This document shows positions 10,596 to 19,602 of a DNA stretch of 43,097 nucleotides, in pieces. Each line of letters begins with the position of its first letter. Within the stretch, counting starts at the first letter, position 1. The stretch spans positions 1 to 43,097 of the forward strand of contig DWYM01000008.1 of assembly GCA_019118665.1 (NCBI GenBank), read 5' to 3'. A program made the position numbers and the translations under genes. The DNA is from Candidatus Mediterraneibacter intestinipullorum. GTDB taxonomy: Bacteria > Bacillota > Clostridia > Lachnospirales > Lachnospiraceae. The notes beneath the pieces are model-generated. The model ran no database searches and was not told the origin of the DNA. It saw only the letters and a list, made by a program, of their open reading frames with translations.

Positions 10596-12358
10596 GCACA
10601 GGAGTTATCAAAAAGGTTGCAGGACCTCTCGTGATCGCAGAGGGAATGCGCGATGCAAATATGTTTGACGTGGTCCGTGTGTCCGATCAGCGTCTTATTG
10701 GCGAGATCATCGAGATGCATGGGGACGAGGCGTCCATCCAGGTGTATGAGGAGACTTCGGGACTGGGGCCGGGCGAGCCGGTGGAGTCCATGGAAGTGCC
10801 CATGTCCGTGGAGCTGGGACCTGGGCTGATCACCAGTATTTACGACGGCATCCAGAGACCTCTGGATGATATCATGAAAGTATCGGGAAATAATTTAAAG
10901 CGCGGCGTGGAGGTGCCGTCTTTAAAGCGCGACCTGAAATGGGAGTTCGTTCCCACCGTGGCCGTGGGCGATGAAGTGGACGCGGGAGATGTGATCGGCA
11001 CGGTGCAGGAGACTGTGCTCGTGCAGCAGAAGATCATGGTCCCATATGGAGTAAAAGGAACGGTCAGGGAGATCAAAGCAGGAGAATTTACGGTAGAAGA
11101 AGTTGTGGCAGTGGTCGAAACGGAAAAAGGGGACAGAGAGCTGACCCTGATGCAGAAATGGCCGGTACGCCGCGGGCGTCCGTATAAGAAAAAACTTCCG
11201 CCTGAGATGCCCCTTGTCACAGGTCAGAGAGTCGTCGATACGTTCTTTCCCATTGCCAAGGGGGGAGTGGCGGCAGTGCCCGGACCCTTTGGAAGCGGGA
11301 AGACCGTGATACAGCACCAGCTCGCGAAATGGGCGGAAGCGGATATTGTGGTCTACATCGGATGCGGCGAGCGCGGCAATGAGATGACGGACGTGCTCAA
11401 CGAGTTTCCGGAGCTGAAAGATCCGAAGACAGGACAGCCTCTGATGCAGAGAACAGTCCTGATCGCCAATACCTCAGATATGCCTGTGGCTGCCCGGGAG
11501 GCGTCGATCTATACCGGGATCACCATTGCGGAGTATTTCCGTGACATGGGGTATTCAGTGGCGCTGATGGCAGACTCCACATCCCGGTGGGCAGAGGCTC
11601 TCCGTGAGATGTCGGGACGTCTGGAGGAAATGCCCGGTGAGGAAGGCTATCCGGCATATCTGGGAAGCCGCCTGGCACAGTTTTATGAGCGGGCAGGGCA
11701 TGTGATATCCCTCGGAAAAGAAGGAAGGGAGGGAGCCCTGTCCGTGATCGGGGCGGTATCCCCTCCGGGAGGAGATACATCCGAGCCGGTATCCCAGGCG
11801 ACGCTGCGTATCGTGAAGGTGTTCTGGGGGCTGGATTCCGCGCTGGCGTACAAGAGACATTTCCCGGCGATCAACTGGCTGAACAGTTATTCGCTGTATC
11901 TGGATGATATGGAGAAATGGTTCAATGCGAATGTGGCTGAGGACTGGATGGCGGGGCGTCAGAAAATGATGACCCTCCTCCAGGAAGAGGCGGAGCTGGA
12001 AGAAATCGTGAAGATGGTGGGGATGGACGCGCTTTCACCGGGGGACCGGTTGAAGATGGAAGCGGCCCGGTCCATCCGGGAGGATTTCCTTCATCAGAAT
12101 TCATTCCATGAGGTGGACACTTATACTTCATTGAAGAAACAGCATATGATGATGATCCTCGTCAACGCGTTTTATGACAGGGCGTCAGAGGCGCTCACCC
12201 AGGGCGCGGACTTAAGGAAACTGATCTCCATGCCGGTGCGTGAGCAGATCGGACGTTTCAAATATGTCCGGGAGGATGCGCTGGATGAAGAATTCGGGAA
12301 AACAGACGAGGAACTGAGCGTTCAGATCGCCAATGCGTTTGAAAAGGAGGGACGGTAG
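10592..12358 (+). CDS. ntpA: V-type ATP synthase subunit A (catalytic)
   Basis: The 588-residue catalytic subunit contains the P-loop GPFGSGKT at residues 231-238 (Lys237 contacts the nucleotide phosphate), the Walker B region ([18 protein letters not shown]), and the bulge domain (about 110-190) that separates V/A-type A subunits from F-type beta. Three copies alternate with subunit B in the hexameric head and hydrolyse or make ATP. The start overlaps the subunit F stop by four bases, with GGAGG upstream. The next gene starts immediately after the stop with no gap. Confidence 0.97.
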   Translation: MSTGVIKKVAGPLVIAEGMRDANMFDVVRVSDQRLIGEIIEMHGDEASIQVYEETSGLGPGEPVESMEVPMSVELGPGLITSIYDGIQRPLDDIMKVSGNNLKRGVEVPSLKRDLKWEFVPTVAVGDEVDAGDVIGTVQETVLVQQKIMVPYGVKGTVREIKAGEFTVEEVVAVVETEKGDRELTLMQKWPVRRGRPYKKKLPPEMPLVTGQRVVDTFFPIAKGGVAAVPGPFGSGKTVIQHQLAKWAEADIVVYIGCGERGNEMTDVLNEFPELKDPKTGQPLMQRTVLIANTSDMPVAAREASIYTGITIAEYFRDMGYSVALMADSTSRWAEALREMSGRLEEMPGEEGYPAYLGSRLAQFYERAGHVISLGKEGREGALSVIGAVSPPGGDTSEPVSQATLRIVKVFWGLDSALAYKRHFPAINWLNSYSLYLDDMEKWFNANVAEDWMAGRQKMMTLLQEEAELEEIVKMVGMDALSPGDRLKMEAARSIREDFLHQNSFHEVDTYTSLKKQHMMMILVNAFYDRASEALTQGADLRKLISMPVREQIGRFKYVREDALDEEFGKTDEELSVQIANAFEKEGR

Positions 12359-13783
12359 ATGCCCAAAGAGTACAGAACTATACAGGAAGTAGCCGGACCG
12401 CTGATGCTTGTGCGCGGCGTGGAGGGCGTGACATATGATGAGTTGGGGGAGATCGAGCTCGCGGATGGCGAGACAAGGCGCTGTAAGGTGCTGGAAGTCA
12501 ACGGAAGCGATGTTCTCGTGCAGCTCTTTGAGAGCTCCACAGGGATCAACCTCTCCAACAGCAAGGTGCGTTTCCTGGGGCGGAGCATGGAGCTGGGTGT
12601 GTCCGAGGATATGCTGGGACGCGTGTTCGACGGACTGGGACGTCCCATCGACGATGGCCCGGAGATCCTGCCGGACGCCCGCATGGATATCAACGGACTG
12701 CCCATGAATCCGGCGGCGAGGAGCTACCCGGAAGAGTTTATCCAGACCGGCGTTTCCGCCATTGACGGTCTGAACACCCTGGTCCGTGGACAGAAGTTGC
12801 CTATCTTTTCCGCATCGGGACTGCCCCATGCCCAGCTCGCGGCGCAGATCGCGCGGCAGGCAAAGGTGCTGGGGACAGATGAGAACTTTGCCGTTGTATT
12901 CGCGGCAATGGGGATCACCTTCGAGGAGTCCAACTTCTTTATCGAAAGCTTCCGCGAGACAGGGGCGCTTGACCGTACCGTACTGTTTGTCAACCTGGCG
13001 AACGATCCTGCCATCGAGCGTATCGCAACGCCAAAGATGGCGCTGACCGCGGCAGAGTACCTTGCCTTTGAAAAAGAGATGCATGTGCTGGTCATCCTGA
13101 CCGATATCACGAACTATGCGGACGCGCTCCGGGAGGTGTCCGCTGCCCGCAAGGAAGTGCCGGGACGCCGGGGCTATCCGGGATACATGTACACGGACCT
13201 CGCGTCCATCTATGAGAGAGCGGGGCGCCAGAATGGGAAAAAGGGAAGCATCACTATGATCCCTATCCTGACCATGCCCGAGGATGACAAGACCCATCCC
13301 ATCCCGGACCTGACCGGATATATCACAGAGGGACAGATCATCTTAAGCCGGGAGCTCTACCGCAAGGGGGTAACCCCGCCGATTGACGTGCTCCCCTCTC
13401 TGTCTCGTCTGAAGGATAAGGGTATCGGCGAGGGAAAGACCCGGGCAGATCATTCCAACACCATGAATCAGCTTTTTGCCGCCTATGCCCGCGGAAAAGA
13501 CGCGAAAGAACTCATGGTCATCCTGGGCGAAGCGGCATTGACGGAGATCGACCTCATGTACGCGAGATTTGCCGACGCGTTTGAGAAAGAGTATGTTTCC
13601 CAGGGCTACAACGCTGACCGCAGCATCGAGGAGACGATGGACATCGGCTGGAAACTGTTGCGCATGCTCCCGCGTACAGAACTGAAACGTATCGACGACA
13701 AATATTTGAATATCTATTACGAGACTGACCCCGAAGCGCAGCGGAGCGGGTCTGTCCCGGAAGCCCTCCGGGGCGAAAAATAA
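12359..13783 (+). CDS. ntpB: V-type ATP synthase subunit B (non-catalytic)
   Basis: The 474-residue product is homologous to subunit A but lacks a P-loop: the equivalent position reads [14 protein letters not shown]. Other hallmarks are the N-terminal [34 protein letters not shown] and [20 protein letters not shown], which contributes the arginine-finger face to the catalytic site. It starts on the base after the ntpA stop, with AAGGAGGG inside the end of ntpA. Length is normal. Confidence 0.97.
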   Translation: MPKEYRTIQEVAGPLMLVRGVEGVTYDELGEIELADGETRRCKVLEVNGSDVLVQLFESSTGINLSNSKVRFLGRSMELGVSEDMLGRVFDGLGRPIDDGPEILPDARMDINGLPMNPAARSYPEEFIQTGVSAIDGLNTLVRGQKLPIFSASGLPHAQLAAQIARQAKVLGTDENFAVVFAAMGITFEESNFFIESFRETGALDRTVLFVNLANDPAIERIATPKMALTAAEYLAFEKEMHVLVILTDITNYADALREVSAARKEVPGRRGYPGYMYTDLASIYERAGRQNGKKGSITMIPILTMPEDDKTHPIPDLTGYITEGQIILSRELYRKGVTPPIDVLPSLSRLKDKGIGEGKTRADHSNTMNQLFAAYARGKDAKELMVILGEAALTEIDLMYARFADAFEKEYVSQGYNADRSIEETMDIGWKLLRMLPRTELKRIDDKYLNIYYETDPEAQRSGSVPEALRGEK

Positions 13784-13796
13784 AGGAGGAGGCATT

Positions 13797-14453
13797 TTGG
13801 CGGCAAAACAGGTGAATCCGACCCGGATGGAACTGACACGTCTCAAGAAGAAACGGATCACTGCCATCCGAGGTCATAAACTCTTAAAAGACAAGCGGGA
13901 TGAACTGATGCGCCAGTATCTTGACCTTGTCCGCGAGAATATGGAAGTACGCGTGAAGGTGGAGGCCGGCATTAAGTCTGCGAACCGGAATTTTGTTATT
14001 GCAAAGGCGGGAATGTCTGAGGCAGCGCTCAACACCGCGCTTATGGCGCCGAAACAGGAGATCGCTCTGGAGGCAGGCGAGAAGAATGTCATGAGCGTGG
14101 ATATTCCGACTTTTGAATATAAGATGCGGACAGCAGATGAGAACGATATCTATTCTTATGGATTCGCATTCACATCCAGTGATCTGGACGGAGCGGTGAG
14201 ATCACTGGCAGACGTCCTGCCGGACATGATCCGCCTTGCGGAGTGTGAGAAGGCGTGCCAGCTCATGGCGGCGGAGATCGAGAAGACAAGGCGGCGTGTC
14301 AACGCGCTGGAGCATGTCATCATTCCTGAGACGGAGGAAAGTATCAAATATATCACGATGAAACTGGATGAGAATGAAAGAAGCACCCAGATCCGTCTGA
14401 TGAAGGTAAAAGACATGATGCTAGAGGAAGCGCATCATTACAGTGAGGATTAA
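13797..14453 (+). CDS. ntpD: V-type ATP synthase subunit D (central axle)
   Basis: The 218-residue product forms the long antiparallel coiled coil of the rotor shaft: N-terminal PTRMELTRLKKKRITAIRGH and KLLKDKRDELMRQYL, C-terminal RRVNALEHVIIPETEESIKY. Both are diagnostic of V-type subunit D. It starts with TTG at 13797, eight bases after AGGAGGAGG. It is the last gene of the operon and is followed within 30 bases by a strong terminator. Confidence 0.95.
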   Translation: MAAKQVNPTRMELTRLKKKRITAIRGHKLLKDKRDELMRQYLDLVRENMEVRVKVEAGIKSANRNFVIAKAGMSEAALNTALMAPKQEIALEAGEKNVMSVDIPTFEYKMRTADENDIYSYGFAFTSSDLDGAVRSLADVLPDMIRLAECEKACQLMAAEIEKTRRRVNALEHVIIPETEESIKYITMKLDENERSTQIRLMKVKDMMLEEAHHYSED

Positions 14454-14482
14454 AATAGAATCAGAATAGAGCGTAAACAGTG

Positions 14483-14540
14483 AAAAAAGATCCATCGGAC
14501 TCTGTTGCCTTGTCTGGCAGCAGGGTACGGTGGATTTTCT
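14483..14540 (+). terminator. Intrinsic terminator of the V-ATPase operon
   Basis: A long hairpin has CCATCG/CGGTGG (14492-14497/14528-14533) as outer stem and CTCTGTTGCC/GGCAGCAGGG (14500-14509/14516-14525) as inner stem with two G-U pairs. An A-run precedes it and ATTTTCT follows, so it could act in both directions. Confidence 0.75.
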
Positions 14541-14624
14541 GTTTGCTAGGAATACTTTGATGCGGCAGTCTCACATTTTTTGCGCGTCCGGTTATGGGAA
14601 CCGCCTTGTTTCATTTTCCCGGCG

Positions 14625-14660
14625 CAGAAACCAGATTATGCACAGAAACCAGATTATGCC
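14625..14660. repeat. Two 18-bp tandem repeats next to the permease promoter
   Basis: The 17-mer CAGAAACCAGATTATGC occurs at 14625-14641 and again at 14643-14659, an exact period of 18. The second copy ends directly against the -35 hexamer of the permease promoter, so it may be an operator or a replication-slippage duplication. The rest of 14454-14754 holds only the terminator and the promoter. Confidence 0.85.
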
Positions 14661-14688
14661 TTTACAGACTCTTTGTATGTGTTACAAT
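14661..14688 (+). promoter_or_regulatory. Promoter of the AI-2E family permease gene
   Basis: TTTACA (14661-14666), a 16-bp spacer and TACAAT (14683-14688) form a near-consensus vegetative promoter about 65 bases before the permease ATG. Confidence 0.65.
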
Positions 14689-14754
14689 GGTACTGTCAAT
14701 GACGGCCAAAAGCATATGGCGGTGACAAATATTGATATCCGGACAGGAGGACTT

Positions 14755-15954
14755 ATGAAGCTGGACAGAGAAAATATGAGGAAATTAAAAGAACTGATCC
14801 TATTTACGATCATCATCCTGATCGCGCTTTGGAATTACAAGATTCTTTTTGAGTGGATCGGAGTTGCGTTCCGGATCATCCTTCCTTTCATTATGGGCGG
14901 AGGGATCGCGTTTATACTGAATATTCCCATGAGCTTTCTGGAAGAAAAGCTGTTTCAGAACAAGCATCTCAAAGACAAAAAGATCGCAAAAAAACTGGCA
15001 CGGCCGGTATGCCTGATACTGACGCTGGCCATCGTGATCGGGGTCGTGGTACTGGTCATGTTCGTAGTGATCCCCGAACTGACGCGTACTTTCCTGTCGC
15101 TGGGGAAGACGATCCAGACGTTTATTCCGGAGGCGCAGCGATTCCTGGAGGATATGTTCACTGACAACAAAGAGATCCAGGCATGGCTCTCCAATCTGAA
15201 TCTGGATGTAGGAAAACTTACAGACAGTATTATGTCGTTTTTCCAGAACGGCGCGGGAAACGTGCTGAACTCGACCATGTCAGCTATCGGTTCCATTGTG
15301 AGCGGAATGACGACTTTTGTGATCGCGTTTGTCTTTTCCTGTTATGTCCTTCTTCAGAAGGAAAAGCTGAATATGCAGGTAAAGAAGGTGCTGTACGCTT
15401 ACTTTTCTGAAAAACGCGTGGAGTGGATGTTCGAGGTGGGAAGTCTGGCGTCAAAAGCATTTTCCAGTTTCTTTACCGGACAGTGCGTGGAGGCGCTCAT
15501 CCTGGGGGGAATGTTCTTTATCGTAATGAGCATTCTCAATATGCCATACACTCTGCTGGTCAGTGTGCTGATCGCTTTCACAGCTCTGATCCCGATCTTC
15601 GGCGCGTTCATCGGGTGTTTTGTGGGCGCGTTCCTGATCCTGATGGTGGATCCGATGCAGATGATCGCATTCGTAGTGACGTTCCTGATCCTGCAGCAGA
15701 TCGAGGGAAACCTGATCTACCCGAAAGTAGTGGGGAGCTCGGTGGGGCTTCCTTCCATCTGGGTGCTGGCCGCGGTAACCATCGGCGGCAGTCTGATGGG
15801 GATAGTAGGGATGCTCATCTTTATTCCCATCGTGTCAGTCATATATACGTTATTCCGGGCGAGTGTGTATAAAAGAATAAAGAAAAAGCTGAAAGCTGAA
15901 CAGGCGGCAGGCGAGGCCGTCAAAGCTGACGGCGAGACAGAAGAGGGACTGTGA
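14755..15954 (+). CDS. AI-2E family transporter (PerM / YtvI-like)
   Basis: The 399-residue product has about eight membrane helices with a soluble loop region in the middle. The C-terminal block (GSSVGLPSIWVLAAVTIGG, MGIVGMLIFIPIVSVIY) is the conserved core of the AI-2E transporter superfamily. Members export varied small molecules; some (Bacillus YtvI group) are sporulation membrane proteins of unknown cargo. ATG 14755 is chosen because CAGGAGG lies just upstream; an open frame back to 14530 crosses the promoter and repeats and is not coding. It precedes the dipicolinate synthase genes but is separated from them by a terminator, so a link to dipicolinate is only a suggestion. Confidence 0.87.
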   Translation: MKLDRENMRKLKELILFTIIILIALWNYKILFEWIGVAFRIILPFIMGGGIAFILNIPMSFLEEKLFQNKHLKDKKIAKKLARPVCLILTLAIVIGVVVLVMFVVIPELTRTFLSLGKTIQTFIPEAQRFLEDMFTDNKEIQAWLSNLNLDVGKLTDSIMSFFQNGAGNVLNSTMSAIGSIVSGMTTFVIAFVFSCYVLLQKEKLNMQVKKVLYAYFSEKRVEWMFEVGSLASKAFSSFFTGQCVEALILGGMFFIVMSILNMPYTLLVSVLIAFTALIPIFGAFIGCFVGAFLILMVDPMQMIAFVVTFLILQQIEGNLIYPKVVGSSVGLPSIWVLAAVTIGGSLMGIVGMLIFIPIVSVIYTLFRASVYKRIKKKLKAEQAAGEAVKADGETEEGL

Positions 15955-15969
15955 AAACAGCCCCTTTTT
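15944..15969 (+). terminator. Intrinsic terminator overlapping the permease stop
   Basis: AGGG-A-CTGT, loop GAAA, ACAG-C-CCCT (15944-15965) with one A/C mismatch, then a run of T (15965-15969). The TGA stop at 15952-15954 lies in the hairpin. Confidence 0.72.
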
Positions 15970-15996
15970 CTATATGTGGATAAACTGCCGGGCGGG

Positions 15997-16024
15997 AACT
16001 GTTTCCCCTGATCTGCATATAGTG
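15997..16024 (+). promoter_or_regulatory. Candidate mother-cell sigma-K-type promoter for dpaAB
   Basis: AAC at 15997-15999, a 16-base spacer and CATATAGTG at 16016-16024 fit the Bacillus sigma-K pattern (AC at -35, CATANNNTA at -10) except for the last base. Dipicolinate synthase is a known mother-cell, late-sporulation gene, so the location makes sense. It also lies in a GGGAA-CTGT-TTCCC palindrome. Short motif; moderate to low certainty. Confidence 0.45.
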
Positions 16025-16046
16025 AAGAAAAAAGGAAAAAGACAGA

Positions 16047-16949
16047 TTGATAGCAGATACAGGTAAAATTGTTGTGGCAGGCGGAGATATGCGCCAGGTC
16101 TTTCTGGCGGAAATCCTTTCATCAAAAGGATATCGGGTGACGGCATGCGGACTTTGCGGCAGGACGGATGATCACAGGATCCGGAGGGCGGACACACTGA
16201 AAGAAGCGCTGGAAGATGCGGATGTGGTCGCGGCTCCCGTGCCTTTTTTTAGTGCGGGCAAAATCTCCGGGAAGTATCAGATCTCGGATATGGATGTAGA
16301 AACACTCCTGCGGGAAATGACGGAAAACGGCATCCTGTTCGGCGGCAATATCCCATCTGACGTGGGGAAACGCTTCCGGGACAGAGGGGTCACGGTATAC
16401 GATATGATGAAAGATGAATATGTGGCAATGCAGAATACAGCGGCAACCGCGGAGGGAGCCATAGCCGAAGCGATCAAAAGGAGCCCCCGGAATCTGTCAA
16501 AAAGCCGGTGCATGGTCCTGGGATACGGAAGGTGCGGGAGCACCCTTGCGCTTCTGCTCAGAGGATTTTCCTGCCATTTGACAGTGGTGGAGCGGGATGC
16601 GGCCAGAGCGGCGGGAGCGTCTGTTCTGGCAGACAGAGTCCTCACAGGACAGGGACTGGCGGAGGAAATAGGGGACGCGGAATTTATCTTCAACACTGTG
16701 CCCGAAAAAATCCTGAACAGAGAAGAACTGCTCAGGGTAAAAAAATCTGCCTGGATCTTCGACCTGGCCTCATCGCCGGGAGGAGCGGACTATACGGCGG
16801 CCTCTGAGCTGTCCCTGAATGTTATGCCTCTTCCGGGACTTCCCGGAAAATATTCCCCCGAAACTTCTGCAGAGATTCTGGCGGGCTTTATCGGGAACAG
16901 ACTTGGCGCTCTGCCGGCTGACCGGTTCTGCAAAGGATCTGTCGTATGA
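16047..16949 (+). CDS. dpaA: Dipicolinate synthase subunit A
   Basis: The 300-residue product resembles Bacillus SpoVFA/DpaA. It has an N-terminal Rossmann segment (VVAGGDMRQVFLAEIL), a TAEGAIAEAIKRSP region, a second dinucleotide-binding fold (CMVLGYGRCGSTLALLLRGF), and FDLASSPGGADYTAA with LPGLPGKYSPETSAEIL near the end. With DpaB it oxidises dihydrodipicolinate to dipicolinic acid in the mother cell, and the product is packed with Ca2+ into the spore core. The start is a TTG at 16047 after AAAGGAAAAA. The next gene begins 13 bases after its stop. Confidence 0.93.
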   Translation: MIADTGKIVVAGGDMRQVFLAEILSSKGYRVTACGLCGRTDDHRIRRADTLKEALEDADVVAAPVPFFSAGKISGKYQISDMDVETLLREMTENGILFGGNIPSDVGKRFRDRGVTVYDMMKDEYVAMQNTAATAEGAIAEAIKRSPRNLSKSRCMVLGYGRCGSTLALLLRGFSCHLTVVERDAARAAGASVLADRVLTGQGLAEEIGDAEFIFNTVPEKILNREELLRVKKSAWIFDLASSPGGADYTAASELSLNVMPLPGLPGKYSPETSAEILAGFIGNRLGALPADRFCKGSVV

Positions 16950-16962
16950 TATAGGTGAAGCT

Positions 16963-17541
16963 ATGGAGTTGAAAGGCAAGAAAATAGGAGTGGCGGTAAC
17001 CGGCTCCTTCTGCACATATGAAAAGGTATTTGAGCAGCTTGAGAAGCTGAAAGAAACCGGGGCTGAGATCGTGACGATCTTTTCGGATGCCTCCCAGACG
17101 ATCGACAGCCGTTTTGGAGCGGCGGAGGATTTCATGAAGAAAGCGGAGCGGATCACAGGCGCGGAGCCTCTGCGCACCATCAGCCAGGCGGAACCGATAG
17201 GTCCCAAAAGCCTGCTGGATCTTCTGATCATACTGCCCTGTACAGGAAATACCATAGCGAAGCTGGCAAATGGGATCACGGATACCCCTGTCTTAATGGC
17301 TGCGAAAGCGCATCTGCGCAACGAGAAGCCCCTCCTGATCTCTATATCTACCAACGATGCGCTGGGAATGAACATGAGAAATATCGGGCTTTTGCTCAAT
17401 GCGAAAAATATTTATTTTGTTCCCTTCGGGCAAGACTCCCCTGAGAAAAAACCAAACTCCATGATCGCGAAGACGGAACTTGTCATCCCGGCAGCCGAGA
17501 TGGCGCTGGAAGGAAAGCAGTACCAGCCTGTTATCCGGTAG
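16963..17541 (+). CDS. dpaB: Dipicolinate synthase subunit B
   Basis: The 192-residue product is a flavoprotein-like (Dfp fold) subunit: GVAVTGSFCTYEKVFEQLE at the N-terminus, LPCTGNTIAKLANGITDTPV, and ISTNDALGMNMRNIGLLLN. It fits SpoVFB/DpaB in length and order after dpaA. ATG 16963 is chosen for AGGTGA seven bases upstream; an open frame back to 16819 overlaps dpaA in another frame and is not used. The stop lies at the beginning of a 3 x 21-bp repeat array. If that stop were read through, the frame would continue for 20 codons of heptad repeats to 17604. Confidence 0.93.
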   Translation: MELKGKKIGVAVTGSFCTYEKVFEQLEKLKETGAEIVTIFSDASQTIDSRFGAAEDFMKKAERITGAEPLRTISQAEPIGPKSLLDLLIILPCTGNTIAKLANGITDTPVLMAAKAHLRNEKPLLISISTNDALGMNMRNIGLLLNAKNIYFVPFGQDSPEKKPNSMIAKTELVIPAAEMALEGKQYQPVIR

Positions 17542-17602
17542 ATTCATGTTCAAGACCGGCAGATTCATGTTCAAAATCAGTACAGTCATGTTCAGAAGAG
17601 GT
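17540..17602. repeat. Three 21-bp tandem repeats between dpaB and asnB
   Basis: Units at 17540-17560, 17561-17581 and 17582-17602 share the core TCATGTTCA. The first two agree at the first 14 bases; the third is more diverged. The 21-bp period equals two DNA turns, so bound proteins would lie on one face. The array runs from the dpaB stop into the asnB ribosome-binding region. Confidence 0.85.
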
Positions 17603-17609
17603 GAAAGCT

Positions 17610-19463
17610 ATGTGTGGAATTGCAGGATTTTACAGCGGCAGACGGAACTATACAGGGGAGGAGAGCAGGTGGCGGACTGTTTTGGATGAGATGAACCGGG
17701 CACAGAAGAGGCGGGGGCCTGACGAGGAAGGAACCTGTCTCTATGCCCACTGCGGGCTTGCCCATGTCCGCCTGTCCATCATTGATCTGGACAGAGGAAG
17801 ACAGCCCATGACAAGAGCCGCGGGAGGAAAGCGATGTACGGTTTCCTTTAACGGCGAAATCTATAATATGCCGGAGCTGCGCAGGGAGCTGGAGCGAGAA
17901 GGCGCCGTATTCGAGTCCCACAGCGATACGGAAGTCATTTTACAGGGATATCTCCTGCATGGAAAAGAGTATGTGGAGAAGCTCAATGGGATCTTTGCCA
18001 TTGCCCTGTGGGACTCTTGCGAGGACAGTCTGTATCTGTTTCGGGACAGAGTGGGGGTAAAGCCTCTTTTCTATATGATACAGGAGGATACCCTGATCTT
18101 CGCGTCAGAATTGAAAGGGATTTTTGCCTATCCCGGAGTACGTCCGGTACTGGACCGCGACGGACTCTGCGAGATATTTGCTCTGGGGCCGGCAAAAACA
18201 TATGGCAAAGGTGTGTTCCGAGGCGTGTATGAGGTGCTTCCGGGACATTATCTGCGCTGCCGGGACGGTGTGTTCCGGGATGTCTGCTATTGGAAGCCGC
18301 AGAGCGCGCCCCATGAAGATTCTTTTGAAGAAACTGTGGAAAAGACAGCGTGGCTCGTTGAGGATTCAATCAGAAAGCAGATGTTATCGGATATACCGAT
18401 CTGTACCTTCCTTTCCGGCGGCGTGGACAGCAGTCTGGTAACCGCGGTCTGTGCAGAGGAGCTGAGAAAGAAGGGGAAGGAGCTGAACACGTTCTCCTTT
18501 GACTTTGACGGAAACGGAATGTATTTTAAGGCAAACTCATTCCAGCCCAGTCAGGACAGACCGTGGGTGGATAAGATGGTGGAGTACTGCCGGACAAAAC
18601 ACCGCTATCTGGAATGCGGAAATGACGAGCTGATCGAATGTCTCTTTAAATCAGTAGAAGCGCGCGACCTTCCCTGCATGGCGGACGTAGAGTCTTCTAT
18701 GCTCTATTTCTGCTCAAAAGTCGGCGGATATCATAAGGTGACCCTGACCGGGGAATGTGCGGATGAGATTTTCGGAGGTTATCCCTGGTTTCATAAAAAG
18801 GAAGCCTTTGAGATGCATGCGTTTCCTTGGTCTTATGACATGGCGGCAAGGCAGGCGCTGCTTTCGGATGATCTGATCCGGTCGCTGCCCATGGAGGAAT
18901 ACGCAAGGGAAGCCTATGAGCGCACTGTCAGCGAGACTCCCAGGTGTGAGGATGACACACCGGTGGAACGGCGCAGGAGGGAAATTTCTTATCTCAATAT
19001 GAAATGGTTTATGGCAACACTGCTGGACCGCATGGACCGGACCAGTATGTACTCGGGCCTGGAGGCCAGGGTCCCCCTGGCGGACCACCGTATCATAGAA
19101 TATGTCTGGAACGTGCCATGGGAGATGAAGTGCCCGGACGGACTGGTGAAAGGACTCCTGCGCAACGCCGGCAGAGGGAAGCTTCCCGATGAAGTGCTGT
19201 TCCGGAGGAAAAGTCCGTACCCGAAGACCTATCACCCTGATTATGAAAAGCGTCTGGGCCGGATGCTCCTTGAAGTGATGGAGGATGTGAAAGCTCCTGT
19301 CCGGGAGCTGCTTGATGCAGAGAAGGTAAAACATTTTCTGGAGACGCCGTCTGATTACGGACGTCCATGGTACGGCCAGCTCATGGCGGGTCCCCAGATG
19401 CTGGCATATATGCTCCAGGTGAATTACTGGCTGGAGAAATATAAGATCGAGATCCGGCTGTGA
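17610..19463 (+). CDS. asnB: Asparagine synthase (glutamine-hydrolysing)
   Basis: The 617-residue product has the two domains of AsnB. The N-terminal Ntn glutaminase begins MCGIAGFY, with Cys2 as nucleophile, and contains FNGEIYNM. The C-terminal synthetase domain has the PP-loop SGGVDSS near residue 270 and LTGECADEIFGGYPWF. It makes asparagine from aspartate, glutamine and ATP. The ATG at 17610 is taken because the Cys must follow the initiator Met; AGAGGTGA is the ribosome-binding site. A GTG at 17601 would bury the Cys. It follows dpaB by 68 bases without a terminator, so read-through from the sporulation genes is possible; B. subtilis has a sporulation-linked paralogue (AsnO), which makes this worth noting but not proven. 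Confidence 0.94.
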   Translation: MCGIAGFYSGRRNYTGEESRWRTVLDEMNRAQKRRGPDEEGTCLYAHCGLAHVRLSIIDLDRGRQPMTRAAGGKRCTVSFNGEIYNMPELRRELEREGAVFESHSDTEVILQGYLLHGKEYVEKLNGIFAIALWDSCEDSLYLFRDRVGVKPLFYMIQEDTLIFASELKGIFAYPGVRPVLDRDGLCEIFALGPAKTYGKGVFRGVYEVLPGHYLRCRDGVFRDVCYWKPQSAPHEDSFEETVEKTAWLVEDSIRKQMLSDIPICTFLSGGVDSSLVTAVCAEELRKKGKELNTFSFDFDGNGMYFKANSFQPSQDRPWVDKMVEYCRTKHRYLECGNDELIECLFKSVEARDLPCMADVESSMLYFCSKVGGYHKVTLTGECADEIFGGYPWFHKKEAFEMHAFPWSYDMAARQALLSDDLIRSLPMEEYAREAYERTVSETPRCEDDTPVERRRREISYLNMKWFMATLLDRMDRTSMYSGLEARVPLADHRIIEYVWNVPWEMKCPDGLVKGLLRNAGRGKLPDEVLFRRKSPYPKTYHPDYEKRLGRMLLEVMEDVKAPVRELLDAEKVKHFLETPSDYGRPWYGQLMAGPQMLAYMLQVNYWLEKYKIEIRL

Positions 19464-19493
19464 CGGCAAAAGCACATGGCGGGAAAGCCGTCA

Positions 19494-19522
19494 TTGAAAA
19501 ATCTGTCGTTTCATGATAGCAT
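19494..19522 (+). promoter_or_regulatory. Probable promoter of the subtilisin-like protease gene
   Basis: TTGAAA (19494-19499), 17-bp spacer and extended -10 TGA-TAGCAT (19514-19522). A TGACGGC/GCCGTCA hairpin (19461-19467/19487-19493) just upstream, without a U-tract, may end asnB transcripts weakly. Confidence 0.45.
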
Positions 19523-19602
19523 CAATGTACGGTGACATTGTGCGGCTGGGTCTGTACAGTGAGGTGTTTCAAGGGATGGTATCACTCGGATGGGAGGGAA
19601 AA

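Noticed and set aside
12212-13297. A 361-codon minus-strand frame opposite ntpA/ntpB
   Set aside because: Antisense shadow of the ATPase genes with low-complexity His/Arg-rich sequence and no ribosome-binding site.
14530-14754. 75-codon N-terminal extension of the permease
   Set aside because: It covers the terminator tail, the tandem repeat and the promoter; the ATG at 14755 has a proper AGGAGG site.
17480-17689. Open frame through the 21-bp repeats (GRFMFKT units)
   Set aside because: Overlaps dpaB and asnB in another frame; any sequence with a 21-bp period without stops gives such a frame.
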